From Aurelia coerulea (taxonomy: Eukaryota > Cnidaria > Scyphozoa > Semaeostomeae > Ulmaridae): a DNA stretch of 64,000 nucleotides. The DNA is taken from positions 14,271,001 to 14,335,000 of the forward strand of contig CM076948.1 of the NCBI GenBank assembly GCA_039566865.1, written 5' to 3'. Made by a program: the position numbers and the translations under genes. Below the pieces are notes generated by a model, which worked only from the letters and a program-made list of their open reading frames with translations, did no database searches and was not told where the DNA came from. Positions 31,186-41,689 of this stretch are shown in pieces (within the stretch, counting starts at the first letter, position 1; the number at the start of each line of letters is the position of its first letter).

Positions 31186-31626
31186 GTGGAAAATAAACAA
31201 GGCTCAATCAAAACATATTCAAAAAAGTAAGTAGCACGAAAACATAGTGTTAAAGTCAATACTGTTTGTCTGTAAACAAAAGAATGAAATTCTATTGATC
31301 TTTTCCCAAGTGGATCTCATACATGTTTTGGAAACAGAATACACGTGCACAACAATTTTAATGAATTTGATAAAATTCCCTGGCCCCAAGAGCGTACCCA
31401 CGAAAATCCCAAGAGCCAGTGCCATCGTGCATCGCACTCGACTCTAAAATGATTCTGAGTCGATTATTTTATGAATGTTGTGTTAAAGTTTCTGTTTATC
31501 GTAATAACCTCTCTATTTTTGAACGTCTTTGTTTGTTATGTATTTTGTTAACGTCTTTTGGACTTATTATTGGTGGTTGCATTGGTACTTGCTGCCCCAT
31601 AGGACCAGCGAGAAGATTTCACTTCG

Positions 31627-34600
31627 ATGATGCCGGTTGAAATCAATCAATGGCGGGCAACAATAGGGTGCTTCCGTGTATCCATACAAAAATTGTCCCC
31701 ACTGAAGAAAAGTGTCAAGCCATTTTCAGTTCTTTTCCAAATCCTCAAGTTGTTTTGGTTTTGTTATTGTTTCATCGCAATTTCGATCCTTGCTCTGCCA
31801 TTTACATTAACAATACAGTTTCTTACAGTGCACTCTGTCACAACACAGTCTTGTTTTTTGCCTTTGTTCGCCCGCGTGCATCACTTTGCGAAGACGGTAC
31901 TTTACACGACCATAGAACTTTTCAAGCGAATCCCTGTCGGTATCATTGCTCTTGTTCGGTATAAGCATGTAGCTGTGAGGCACTTTCTTTTCCTGTATGC
32001 ACATTTTTACATTGGGTGTATGACATGCTACATTCTTCATACACAATGGTTGGTTTTTAGGACACTTTTGCTGAGTGGTGATGTAGAAACGAATCCAGGC
32101 CCTGAAACACTTGACTTCTGTACCTGGAATCTAAATAGTATTACCGCGCATGATTTTTTACGGGTCTCGCTTATGGAGGCTTACAACTCGGTTTACAATT
32201 ATGACCTTATTGGCATTGTTGAAACCCACCTTGACAATACCGTTGATGAAGAAAAGCTGGCACTAAATGGCTACACGTTTATTAAAAATAACCATCCTCA
32301 AAATGTGAAAAGGGGTGGTGTCGGGCTCTATATCAAAGATTCCCTTCCTTCAAAAAATCGTACTGACTTGGTGACTCTTCCTGAATGTATTGTGTATGAA
32401 ATTCAATTAAATAGGAAAAAGTACTTCTATGCCGTTATCTATAAAAGTCCAAGTCAGGGTCCTGAGGAGTTCGATAACTTTACAATAGACTTTGAGTCGA
32501 TGTTATCCAAAATGCATGCTGAAAATCCCTTCTGCGTTATCATTACGGGTGATTTCAACTGTAGATCAACTCAGTGGTGGGAAAATGATATCGAAAATAA
32601 CGAAGGAAAACTATTCGAGCCAATAACAGCTGACAATGGTCTTCATCAGTTAATATCAGAACCAACCCATTTGATGGGTGAATCCAAGTCCTGTATTGAT
32701 TTGATATTTATTGATCAACCTAACCTCATTATTGAGTCTGGTGTTCATCCGTCACTTCACGAGCAGTGCCACCATCAAATTGTTTACGGTAAATTGTCTG
32801 TTTCAAACATAGCACTACCTCCATACACCCGCAAGATTTGGCACTACGACAAAGCGGACTTTGTAGCCATTAGGAAAAGTATTGAAATGTTTGCTTGGCA
32901 AGAGCAACTTGACAACATGACATGCCCTAATGAACAGGTAAAGCTGCTCAATGAAGTCCTTTTGAATATCTTTTCTAATTTTATTCCTAATAAAGTTAAA
33001 ACAATTAGGCCTCGCCAAGCACCCTGGATAACGCAAGCAATCAAAAACTTTCTTAGGAAAAAAAATCGTGCATACAAAAGCTTCGTGAGGAATGGTAGGC
33101 CAGACGACAAGCTCCAAGGTATACAAAAGATGATATCTGCATGCGCGAGACTGATTGAAGAAGCCAAGCGGAACTACTTCCTTAAGGCAGGCAAAACTTT
33201 GGCTAATCATGGGACCAGTAGCAAAACCTATTGGACTTTGATAAACACTGTTCTAAACAAAGTTAAGATTCCCATGATACCACCTCTTCTAGAAAACGGG
33301 CTGTTTGTGACGGATTTGACTGAAAAGGCACAGATTTTCAATGATTATTTTATACTTCAGTGCACGACCATTGACACAGGTAGTGAAATTCCACAAGATA
33401 CTCCAGTAACTACGACGCTGATAAGTGATTTTGTCATCTCTGAAGAAAAGATACTCAATATCATAAGATCCCTTAATCCTAATAAAGCACATGGTTGGGA
33501 TGAAATATCTGTGAGAATGATAAAGTTAAGCGATGTTTCATTAGTTCTCCCACTTAAAATAATATTCACAAATTGTTTGAGGCGTGGTTTATTTCCCGAA
33601 ATATGGAAATATGCAAATGTAGTGCCGGTTCATAAGAAAAATGAAAAAAATCTGAAAGGGAATTACCGTCCTATTTCTCTGCTACCAATTTTTGGGAAAA
33701 TACTTGAAAAACTCATATACGATTCTCTATACTCGCATCTTGTATCACATGAACTGCTTAACCCAAATCAATCAGGTTTTCGTTCAGGAGACTCGACAGT
33801 CAACCAGCTACTCTCAATAACACATACTATATTTAAAGCTTTCGACTGTAATCCTCCCCTTGATGTCCGTTCTGTGTATCTTGACATCTCTAAAGCATTT
33901 GACAGGGTGTGGCACGATGGTCTAATCTATAAATTAAAACGATGTGGTGTATCGGGACAACTTCTTTTCCTTATCCAAAGTTTTCTTAAGGATCGAAAGC
34001 AGAGAACTGTACTGAATGGACAGAGTTCTAATTGGGGAGATATTTCAGCAGGGGTGCCTCAGGGCTCTATTCTGGGACCGTTATTTTTCCTTGTGTACAT
34101 AAATGATCTAGCCGTAGGTTTGAAATGTAATGTTAAGCTATTTGCTGATGATACATCATTGTTCACAGTGGTAGAAGATTCCAATACAGCAGCCAATGAT
34201 ATGAACCTTGACTTGGATTTGATAAGTCAGTGGGCTCACACTTGGAGAATGTCATTTAATCCTGATCCACAGAAACAAGCCGTTGAATTAACATTTTCAA
34301 GGAAGAAACTTGAAATTGATCATCCTGTGATCCTTTTTAATAACATACCTGTGAAGAAAGTAGTTGTGCATAAACACTTAGGAATTATCCTGGACTCAAA
34401 GCTATGTTTCTCTGCTCATATCAAATCAGCTATCTCTAAAACAAGGAAAGGCATTGGTTTGCTGAAATATCTCTCAAAGTATCTGCCCAGGCATACTCTT
34501 AACGAATTATATAAGCTCTACGTTCGACCCCACTTGGACTATGGTGATGTTATTTATCATATCCCTGCTAAGATATGTGACTTCAGTCAAAATATAGTTT

Positions 34601-35376
34601 TACCAAATTTAATGGAAAAGCTAGAGTCTGTTCAGTATTCTGCTGCTTTGGCTGTAACAGGAACATGGAGGGGAACATCTCGAGAGAAGCTTTACACAGA
34701 TCTAGGATGGGAGTCATTAAGTTCCCGAAGATGGAGTAGACGCCTCACCTTGTTCTACAAGTTTGTAAATAATCTTAGCCCCGAGTATACAGTAGATCCA
34801 ATTCCCCCTCTTCATCAGTCACAGTACCGTCTTCGTAACCAGGATGTCATTGGGCAATTAAAGGCAAGGACAGAAAAATTCAAGTCTAGCTTCTATCCCA
34901 ACTGTTTATCCGAATGGAATAAGCTTGAGCCTGAATTGAGACATGCACCTTCTGTTGCTGTTTTCAAGAAAAAGCTCTTGTCGATAATCCGCCCCCCTGC
35001 AAAATCTGTGTTTGGAATTCACGATCCAAAAGGATTATCCTATCTCACTCAACTCAGGGTACGTCTCAGCAAATTGAATTTCCACAAATTCAAGCATAAT
35101 TTTAGGGATACCATAAACCCAATGTGCCCAACAAGCGATGGGATTGAGGATACGGAGCACTTTTTGTTGCTCTGCCCTTCATTTGATGTTCAACGACAAG
35201 ATCTACTCGCTGAAATTGTTGAATTATTACGACCAGTCGTACAAATTGCCGATCTTTCAAATGATGCTTTGACCCAGCTTTTGTTATATGGTGACCACGA
35301 CCTTTCTAATGACTTGAATAGAAGTATACTCGAATTGACTTTACGTTTTATCCACGAAACTGGTCGGTTTGATTGA
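31627..35376 (+). CDS. L2-like ORF2: 2A peptide, APE endonuclease, reverse transcriptase
   Basis: 1,249 codons without a break. Residues 1-145 are hydrophobic with several membrane-like stretches (FWFCYCFIAISILALPF). Residues 149-159 read L-S-G-D-V-E-T-N-P-G-P, the DxExNPGP ribosome-skipping motif, with the skip between codons 32098-32100 and 32101-32103. The APE-type endonuclease follows: FCTWNLNSI, LIGIVETHLD, GGVGLYIK, TGDFNCRS (Asp 309) and LIFIDQPN. Reverse transcriptase: NYRPISLLPIFGKILEKL, GVPQGSILGPLFF and the palm F-A-D-D-T near 839. The tail has EDTEHFLLLCPSF and ends RFIHETGRFD. Endonuclease nicks the target and reverse transcriptase copies the RNA there. All core motifs look intact, so this copy could be recent. 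Confidence 0.93.
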   Translation: MMPVEINQWRATIGCFRVSIQKLSPLKKSVKPFSVLFQILKLFWFCYCFIAISILALPFTLTIQFLTVHSVTTQSCFLPLFARVHHFAKTVLYTTIELFKRIPVGIIALVRYKHVAVRHFLFLYAHFYIGCMTCYILHTQWLVFRTLLLSGDVETNPGPETLDFCTWNLNSITAHDFLRVSLMEAYNSVYNYDLIGIVETHLDNTVDEEKLALNGYTFIKNNHPQNVKRGGVGLYIKDSLPSKNRTDLVTLPECIVYEIQLNRKKYFYAVIYKSPSQGPEEFDNFTIDFESMLSKMHAENPFCVIITGDFNCRSTQWWENDIENNEGKLFEPITADNGLHQLISEPTHLMGESKSCIDLIFIDQPNLIIESGVHPSLHEQCHHQIVYGKLSVSNIALPPYTRKIWHYDKADFVAIRKSIEMFAWQEQLDNMTCPNEQVKLLNEVLLNIFSNFIPNKVKTIRPRQAPWITQAIKNFLRKKNRAYKSFVRNGRPDDKLQGIQKMISACARLIEEAKRNYFLKAGKTLANHGTSSKTYWTLINTVLNKVKIPMIPPLLENGLFVTDLTEKAQIFNDYFILQCTTIDTGSEIPQDTPVTTTLISDFVISEEKILNIIRSLNPNKAHGWDEISVRMIKLSDVSLVLPLKIIFTNCLRRGLFPEIWKYANVVPVHKKNEKNLKGNYRPISLLPIFGKILEKLIYDSLYSHLVSHELLNPNQSGFRSGDSTVNQLLSITHTIFKAFDCNPPLDVRSVYLDISKAFDRVWHDGLIYKLKRCGVSGQLLFLIQSFLKDRKQRTVLNGQSSNWGDISAGVPQGSILGPLFFLVYINDLAVGLKCNVKLFADDTSLFTVVEDSNTAANDMNLDLDLISQWAHTWRMSFNPDPQKQAVELTFSRKKLEIDHPVILFNNIPVKKVVVHKHLGIILDSKLCFSAHIKSAISKTRKGIGLLKYLSKYLPRHTLNELYKLYVRPHLDYGDVIYHIPAKICDFSQNIVLPNLMEKLESVQYSAALAVTGTWRGTSREKLYTDLGWESLSSRRWSRRLTLFYKFVNNLSPEYTVDPIPPLHQSQYRLRNQDVIGQLKARTEKFKSSFYPNCLSEWNKLEPELRHAPSVAVFKKKLLSIIRPPAKSVFGIHDPKGLSYLTQLRVRLSKLNFHKFKHNFRDTINPMCPTSDGIEDTEHFLLLCPSFDVQRQDLLAEIVELLRPVVQIADLSNDALTQLLLYGDHDLSNDLNRSILELTLRFIHETGRFD
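32071..32103 (+). other. 2A-like translational skipping motif
   Basis: Codons spell L-S-G-D-V-E-T-N-P-G-P. The D-x-E-x-N-P-G-P consensus is what makes ribosomes release the upstream chain and continue without a peptide bond. It separates the hydrophobic leader from the endonuclease. Such motifs are documented in some non-LTR elements of marine invertebrates. Confidence 0.85.
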
Positions 35377-35771
35377 GATCTTTTGCAACCTTAGTATTAA
35401 GCAACCACCAAGTCCTTTAAAGTAAATGTTCTTTTTCCTTGTAAATTCTTTTTCACATCAGATTTCAGGTATTTTACCTATTACAACGAATGAGTTGCGC
35501 TTGCAACATCATCTAAGCCATCGAAACCCTGACCTGACATCTGATGTGGAACAGAATCCTAGTACATTATCCAATAGTTTTAATCGTTTGTAGTGTAGTT
35601 GTAGTTAGTTTAATGTTACGTGTCTCTTTACATTGGCCATGGGGTAGTCATTGTCTTTCGCTCCCCATGGTGTCGTACCTGTAGTGTTGTATAGTAATTA
35701 GAAAGGTATAGTTAAACGTAAAACACTTTGTAAATATTCATATTTGAATATAAAAAAAAAAAAAAAAAAAA
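35377..35771 (+). other. 3' UTR and poly(A) tail of the L2-like element
   Basis: It holds ACCACCAAGTCC, CCTGACATCTGATGTGG and CCATGGGGTAGTCATTG, shared with the truncated copy at 15924-16482, and ends with an A-run at 35752-35771. The element boundary is therefore 35771; AATTTTAGG follows. Confidence 0.85.
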
Positions 35772-36904
35772 ATTTTAGGAAGAAAAGAGATATCTAATTA
35801 TATGAGTACAATATGATAATATAAAAGTTGAAATCTGATCTAAACACATCCCCAGTTTAAAATGGCAGGGATAGCATTAAAAGTTCAGTGCGACCTTGTG
35901 TCCATGATGGTGTTTGTGTCAAAAGTAGAAAGTAATAGTGCAATCTAATTATGTTTACATCTTTTGTAATTTTAGTAATATACATAAAGGGCCGTTTTCT
36001 TGATTTTGTAGGTCTTTAAAGATTTGTCCTTGCTCTCATGTTTAAACTGTTAACGATCTTAGCAGATTTTAGGTCAGAGTGTACATTGTTCCAGATTTTA
36101 GGTCCTTGGATGGAGAGACCGCTTTGCCCTGTGTTACTCTTTCGAAAAGGTTGATTCAAATTTTTTTAAATCTTAAACGTTTTTACCTGTGCAAAAAGGA
36201 CCATAGAGCTATCCATTCTCTTTGTACTTTTAGACTAAGAAGCTTGGATGGACACTGTAAGCCTCAGTTATGGGATCATGATACCATTCTTCATTTTATG
36301 AGTGGAAGGGCTTCGACCCTCACTAGGAACGCTGTTGAGGGGAGTGGGGGGGGGGGCAAGTGCCACTCCCGTCCTTTCCTTGGAGGGAAAAAATGGCAAG
36401 AACGCCCTCGTAATAAAACTATATCCATTTTTGAAAACGTCAAATGAAATATAATTAAAATCATTAATTTAACTGCACAGTCTAATCATCATTGTAACTT
36501 GAATTAGTCATACCCATTATCAAAGAAGAACATCATTTATAAATATGAGTTAAGATGATATGTGGGCGTTTTCAGTCTTGGCTGCCCTTGTGTTCCCGTT
36601 TGCCCGCTTGACTCTTCATCACTCCTGCTTCCCTGGCACTCACAACCTGTTATTGATGAATATTTCATATTGCTAGTCCAATTTATCATCCAGAATTGTC
36701 ATCATGTCCCAAATTTATCAAAGTGTTTTCATTTTTGTCAAGAACGTTTCTGGTCAACATGATTTTGTCACATTTCTCAAATGAACATATCATTGAAGTG
36801 AGCTATAAGGAGCTATAAGGTGTAATTCAATAAAAATATGTTCCTTGCGTGTAGTATTATAGCAATTGAACGATAATGTAATAAATAAATGATTTTAGTA
36901 CCAA
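35772..36904. other. intergenic stretch
   Basis: No supported gene. A G-run (36340-36355) and a faint RT-tail-like reading on the minus strand near 36060-36110 are all that is visible. Confidence 0.4.
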
Positions 36905-37590
36905 AAATGGCTGAGATGTTAAAAACACTACGTTTCGAGCGTATACTCGTTATCAAGTGACTCGAAATCAATCGAGCCGAGCAAAGAGAAGACAAGATTC
37001 GACAAATAGGAAGGAATGCGAGATGCGACGTGACGTAGCGTTAGTGGGGAATAGGAGGAATGTGAGAATAGAGTAAGAAGGGACCTATTGCAGATAAGTA
37101 AATTGCATATTAAGTCCATTAGGATAAAGAGTTTTTAAGTTAAAAATTGAAAATTTTTCCAAGGTCTTGCGTTTGGTGGTGTCTTGAGGTGCATATAATA
37201 AGCCAAGAATGGACATGTCGGCAGTTGAATGGTTGGCTGAGTTGTAATGTTTGGATAGGTTGCTGTCTGGATCGTTTGCGTGGTTTTCTTCGAGATGGAT
37301 CTCGTTTCTTACATTGCGCTTATGCTCTCCGAAACGGTTTATTAATTTGTCGGGACATTTCGCCGATGTAGAAGGATTGACATTTGGTGCAGATGATACA
37401 ATAGATTACGCAGGATGAGGAACAGGTGAAGTTAGATCTGATGTTGACGGATCGGTTTTGGTTGGTGATAGTGGTCGATTGGTTGATGTGGGTGCAGGTC
37501 TGGCACAGGCGATGTTGGCAAGGGGAAGTACCAGGCAGTTGTGAGGTGGCTAGGTTGGTTTTGACTAGGGACTCCTTTAAATTCTCAGAG
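36905..37590 (-). pseudogene. second Penelope-like element, GIY-YIG end
   Basis: The minus strand reads TNLATSQLPGTSPCQH, LCQTCTHINQSTTITNQNRS, then CVIYCIICTKCQSFYIGEMS, the GIY-YIG core with Y-I-G-E, and NKPF. After a frameshift come EHKRN-like and LSKHYNSANHS-like pieces. It is a different subfamily from 26133-27113 and more worn. Only the endonuclease end remains. Confidence 0.75.
36926..36960 (-). ncRNA. hammerhead-like core of the second Penelope-like element
   Basis: The minus strand reads TTGATAA, then GAG-TATACG-CTC, then GAAACGTAGTG. The GAAA box and stem II are good, but the CUGANGA box has two changes. It lies downstream of the endonuclease, where a pseudo-LTR is expected. Confidence 0.35.
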
Positions 37591-38057
37591 TTTCTCAGAG
37601 TTTGATAGTGTCCCGTGTTGAATTCTTTGAAAAGATATTCGAGATATACATCGGTGCCAGACCATTTAAGGATTTATAAGCGATCGTCGCTGTCTCTCGT
37701 TTGATAATGTTAGTGATAGTAGGCCACTTTAACTTTCTATAAGGGCATCAGCAGGGGCATCATGGCTACTATTTGTCACAGTTCTGGCAGCGCGAGTTTG
37801 TAACTCTTGCAGCATAAGTCTCTTAGATTCCCCACAGCTCCCCCACACAGAGCAACAGCAGCGGGAAAATGTGGTTCAACAATACCTCTATTGATTTGGC
37901 TGAGAGTTTCCTGGGGTAGTATTTTCTTGGCATACTTTAAAGCCCTATAGCACGCAAGAATCTAGTGTGCTCATCCCAAACAAGATGTTGATCTAGTTGA
38001 ATTCCCAAGTATTTAGTTTTCTCAACAATCTCAACCTATGAACCACCTATACCAAAC

Positions 38058-38978
38058 ACCCTTTTCGCAAACGCAACGTAGTTGGGCGAATCTGTGCAAG
38101 AACAGTCAGTTATGGTGCAAGTTTTTATCCTCATTGTCTATCTGAGTGGAACATGCTTGAACCTGAAATCAGATCATTACCCAAAGTAAGTGCATTCAAG
38201 AACAAATCATCATCTCTTATTCGTCCCACTGTAAAATCGGTTTTCAGTATTCACGATCCAAAAGGTTTAGCAATTCTTACACAGTTACGTGTGGGTCTTA
38301 GCAAACTAAATCTCCACAAGTTCAGGCACAATTTTAAGGATACAATAGATCCAATGTGCTCAATAAACGATGGCATTGAGGATACGGAACATTATTTGCT
38401 GTTCTGTCACTTGTATGTTGTTTGCAGACGTGATCTTCTCAACAGTGTCAATGCAATATTGCACCTACATGGCCTGTCAAACCCTTCTAACAAAATTATG
38501 CTTAGAGTTTTGTTGTATGACGATGAAAGGCTGCCAATTGTCTCGAATACAGAAATCATCAAGGCAACTCTGAAATACATTCATGCACCAGAACGTTTCC
38601 GATAAATCGCTGCAATTGTTTCCTCTCGCAAACAGTTTCCCTTTTTTTTTAATTACGTGATTTTTCTTTTATAGTCTTGTTATTTGTTTCTTTTATATTT
38701 GTTGTCAAAGTCTGTTCCAAAATAGTAACAGGTAAGGCTTTCTCCTCCGACAATCACTATTACTCATGCATATCTCGATATTCATCGAAATTTCCCTAAA
38801 TGTCTGGCCTGGCGTCTATTTTGGGACAAACTTTGAGTTAATTTTAAATGGCCGCAGGGTTGTTGTGAAATTCCATGCTCCCTGTGGCATCGCTGTGTAA
38901 TCGTATGTGATTGTGTGTATGTAGTTTGTATTTGTAGTTTAGATATATTGTAAATATTATGAGCATATAAAAAAAAAA
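38058..38978 (+). mobile_element. 5'-truncated L2-like retrocopy
   Basis: CCTATACCAAA at 38047-38057 and 38979-38989 is an 11-bp target duplication. The copy holds the last coding part of ORF2, a 3' UTR and an A-run at 38970-38978. It entered an older CR1-like remnant. Confidence 0.92.
38153..38605 (+). pseudogene. L2-like ORF2 C-terminal fragment
   Basis: 150 open codons: LEPEIRSLPKVSAFKNKSS, HDPKGLAILTQLRVGLSKL and EDTEHYLLFCH. It aligns with the last 160 residues of the protein at 31627-35376 at roughly half identity, so it is a sister subfamily. It ends KYIHAPERFR in place of RFIHETGRFD. No enzyme activity remains. Confidence 0.88.
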
Positions 38979-39374
38979 CCTATACCAAAGGAGGGGGACT
39001 GAACCTTTCCGTCAGAGATCTTTTAAGATTTGACCAAGATCCTACAACCATGGCTTGAGTCTTAAAACATTGAAAGACAGTTTATTTCCTTGAAGCCATT
39101 GCTTCAGGGAGTTTAAGTCTCTATTTAGGTTTTCGTTGAGGACTATTTTGCAGAGAAAATGGCAGATCATTAATATAGATCAAAACAGAAGAGAAGCAAG
39201 ACAAGAGCCTTGTGGCACCCCACAATTTATTTCGTCAAGTTTTGAGGATACCCCATTAACTCTGCAGAATTGAAAAACAAAGGACAAACGTTAAGTTTTT
39301 GAAAAAGCCTCCTTACTGGCTGTGCTGTATCCCGAGTTTGTAAACAGAGTTGTCCACGGTCTTTTATAAAAAAT

Positions 39375-39515
39375 ATGAAAAACCAAGAAACTGTTAAGTC
39401 CATTTTTCCCAAAGAAGTTGAAAGAGCAAAGATACAGCTGCTGACACCATTTGCAGCAAAATTTTACTTTTGCGCCACAGCTTTCTTGCAACAGAGGCCG
39501 GAAGGGACGTCATAA
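39375..39515 (+). CDS. small unassigned frame
   Basis: 46 codons (MKNQETVKSIFPKEVERAKI) with protein-like composition, after a stop. It could be an exon of the host gene suggested at 40080 or chance. No splice sites are clear. Confidence 0.2.
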   Translation: MKNQETVKSIFPKEVERAKIQLLTPFAAKFYFCATAFLQQRPEGTS

Positions 39516-40079
39516 TTTAGGATTGGTGTTGTCGGGCGTGTGGTATGTTATTGGATGTCAGTAAGGCCATGAATATGAACTTAGTTTGAAACTGTTGTGA
39601 TCTGTTCATTTTATTTTGTAGATGCTGGCGTGGCTGACGTGAAAAAGGTTAGAAATAGCGTACAATATTATTTTTAATTTTCTCTTCGGCCTTCCGAAAT
39701 AAATAAGATGAATTTTGTTCCTAATTTCATACTATGTGACTCAAGGTAAAATCATGAGATATTCAGTTTTCAAAAATGTAGCAGTTCTTATAAGAATGCC
39801 CTGTGTAACCTTTCTTTTGTTGAGGATACTGTATGAATTATAGGGGATGCTCTTAAGAAGGCCCCTTCGTGAAGCCAAAATCACTACCAAATTTTTTGCC
39901 GAATAGCATTGCATTAGCACGTATTTACCATTAAATCATATGCATATGTTTGCCTACATCATCGTCTAGATATCAAGGGGGCAACGGCCTTGCAAACGAT
40001 GATTTATTTACACTCACCCAATAGGTTTTGGATCATTTATAGATCACTGTAAAGACTACCGCATATCCCTAGGCTTCAG
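39516..40079. other. non-coding stretch before the exon-like segment
   Basis: No gene recognised. A pyrimidine-poor acceptor region lies at its end (CCTAGGCTTCAG). Confidence 0.4.
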
Positions 40080-40405
40080 CAATATCTGGAACTGCAGTTG
40101 AACTTTGCCAGCCAATCAAGACCGAAGAAAAGACTGATGCAGAACCAAAACTTACACATGTAGGACCTCATATAGCATCAAAAATTCAATCTCAATGTGC
40201 AGTTGAGGAGCCAGTACAAGATGTGGCCATCTCTCAGATGTGTCCAGATGGGTCCAATGTTAGAGAAACACCTTCGAATGGAAAAGAAAGAAAAGGCGAA
40301 AAGATTGCAAATCCTGTAAATATCCCTGGCCCGCAGCCAAGCGAAAAGGCCCTCAACGTGCCACCTGAGGTTGTGTGTGGAATAGCTATGAGCGACTTTT
40401 TACCG
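40080..40405 (+). CDS. exon-like segment of an unrecognised host gene
   Basis: Flanked by AG at 40078-40079 and GTATAT at 40406. The frame is open for 108 codons and ends in phase 0. The product is polar and looks disordered: ISGTAVELCQPIKTEEKTD, EEPVQDVAISQMC, SNGKERKGEKIANPVNIPG and VVCGIAMSDFLP. P-I-K-T-E-E fits a SUMO-attachment site. The low hydrophobicity, lack of stops and both splice-like borders suggest a real exon of a regulatory protein. No family is recognised. It may join 62475-62576. Confidence 0.5.
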
Positions 40406-41689
40406 GTATATTTCTTTCCTATAATTTACGATTTATTTGAAACTAAATCCACCAATCAAGTGCTTGAGTGACTGGTCCACCAATCAATGCTTCGTTGAAG
40501 CAAACAACTTTCATGTTCAATTAGAAGTTCCATTTGCGTGACCTCGATGTTCTGTCCCATTTAAGCATCTTCCATCTTCAATGGTTTTCAACACTGCCTT
40601 TCATTGTTTTTCATTTTCAAATTCAATTTCCTGACTACTGACCCTGCAAAAATAAAAAGTAAAACTAATCTGTCCATGCCATCTATCTCGCCATCTATCA
40701 CTGCTACATTTAATTATATCTGTTGTTGATACTTACAAGTTTGTATGGAAACTTGTATAAATTGGATAAAGGAAGAGAGAACTAGATTTGCAAATTAGGT
40801 TTGCTTGAATATTTTCAATTTCAAGCTTTGATTTTGCCATTTTTGAATAATGCTCGGTAATTTGAGGTCAGAATGGATTTTTTTCCATATACCAGCTCCA
40901 TGAAAATCAAATAACCTTGAACTTGTAATTGATTATGTCTATCTAAAAGGTACTCAAGACACTTCAGAAATATGTATCTTCTATGGCTTTTAAAAATATT
41001 TGTGTATATAAATCATCAATTATTATTGCCATTATACTTCGCCAGACGCTTCACAGATTTTAGTATGGAGAGTTAGCACCGAGTGTGTGGCTATTTCTAG
41101 AGCATGGGATGTGGAATAATGGAATGGAATGATGGAATAGAATGATCGGATGGAATGATGGAATAGAATAAGGGAATAGAATAGGATTCAATAGAAAATC
41201 TAAAGTACTGAAGTTGCATTTGTATTTGATCGGATGCGTTGAAAGGCAAACTTTTGCAGGATATTTGCAAGGGGTGTCATTGAAGAAACTGGTTCATGTT
41301 ACTTGCATTTGCCTAAGATAATTTTAGATCGTTTTGTATTTCGAAACGATTAGTAGTGTTATTACTGGATGCAGCCATTTCAATGAAAGTGGCATTAAGC
41401 TTTCAGCAGAGATTGAGCTGCTAGTATCCAAAAATAACATTAGTCCCTGAGAGGCAGGAATCTTTGTTTATCTTATCAACTTTCAGATAAGATAAAATGA
41501 TGTTTTGTTTGTGAATAACGTATCCATGGTTTCGCAATGCATAAGTTGTGTGATGGAACGAAACGATTTAATGGAAAGATAGAATTTTTGTTTCTGCCAG
41601 AAAAACTCCAGAGGCACTGTGAAATGCCCTGGGCCAATCGTCGAGGATGTAAACATTGTTTTGTGAACATTCATAAGCCTTCATTTCAT
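40406..41689. other. start of a putative 22-kb intron
   Basis: No gene. It contains a GGAATGGAATGATGGAATAG-type simple repeat at about 41115-41192. Confidence 0.45.
41115..41192. repeat. GGAAT-type degenerate tandem repeat
   Basis: Repeated GGAATgGAATGAT, GGAATAGAAT words over about 78 bp. Confidence 0.8.

Larger units (their letters stand above)
30351..31626. other. spacer between L2 ORF1 and ORF2
   Basis: No supported protein. It holds two GC-rich foldback repeats (30901-31042 and 31115-31185). The length is unusual for an inter-ORF spacer and probably reflects these insertions. Confidence 0.5.
37600..39280 (-). pseudogene. CR1-like reverse transcriptase remnant, split by an L2 copy
   Basis: At 38990-39280 the minus strand carries GVPQGSCLASLLF, the RT domain motif just before the palm. 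At 37600-38046 it carries tail motifs in broken frames (KTKYLGIQLDQHLVWDEH and an IAYKSLNGLAPMY-like stretch). The halves belong together because the L2 copy at 38058-38978 with an 11-bp target duplication lies exactly between. Many stops and shifts; the copy is old. Confidence 0.65.

Noticed and set aside
31807..33569. Minus-strand frames within L2 ORF2
   Set aside because: Shadows of the 1,249-codon protein.
36060..36300. Further reverse transcriptase tail on the minus strand
   Set aside because: Only one short W-N-N-V-like word; too little to support.
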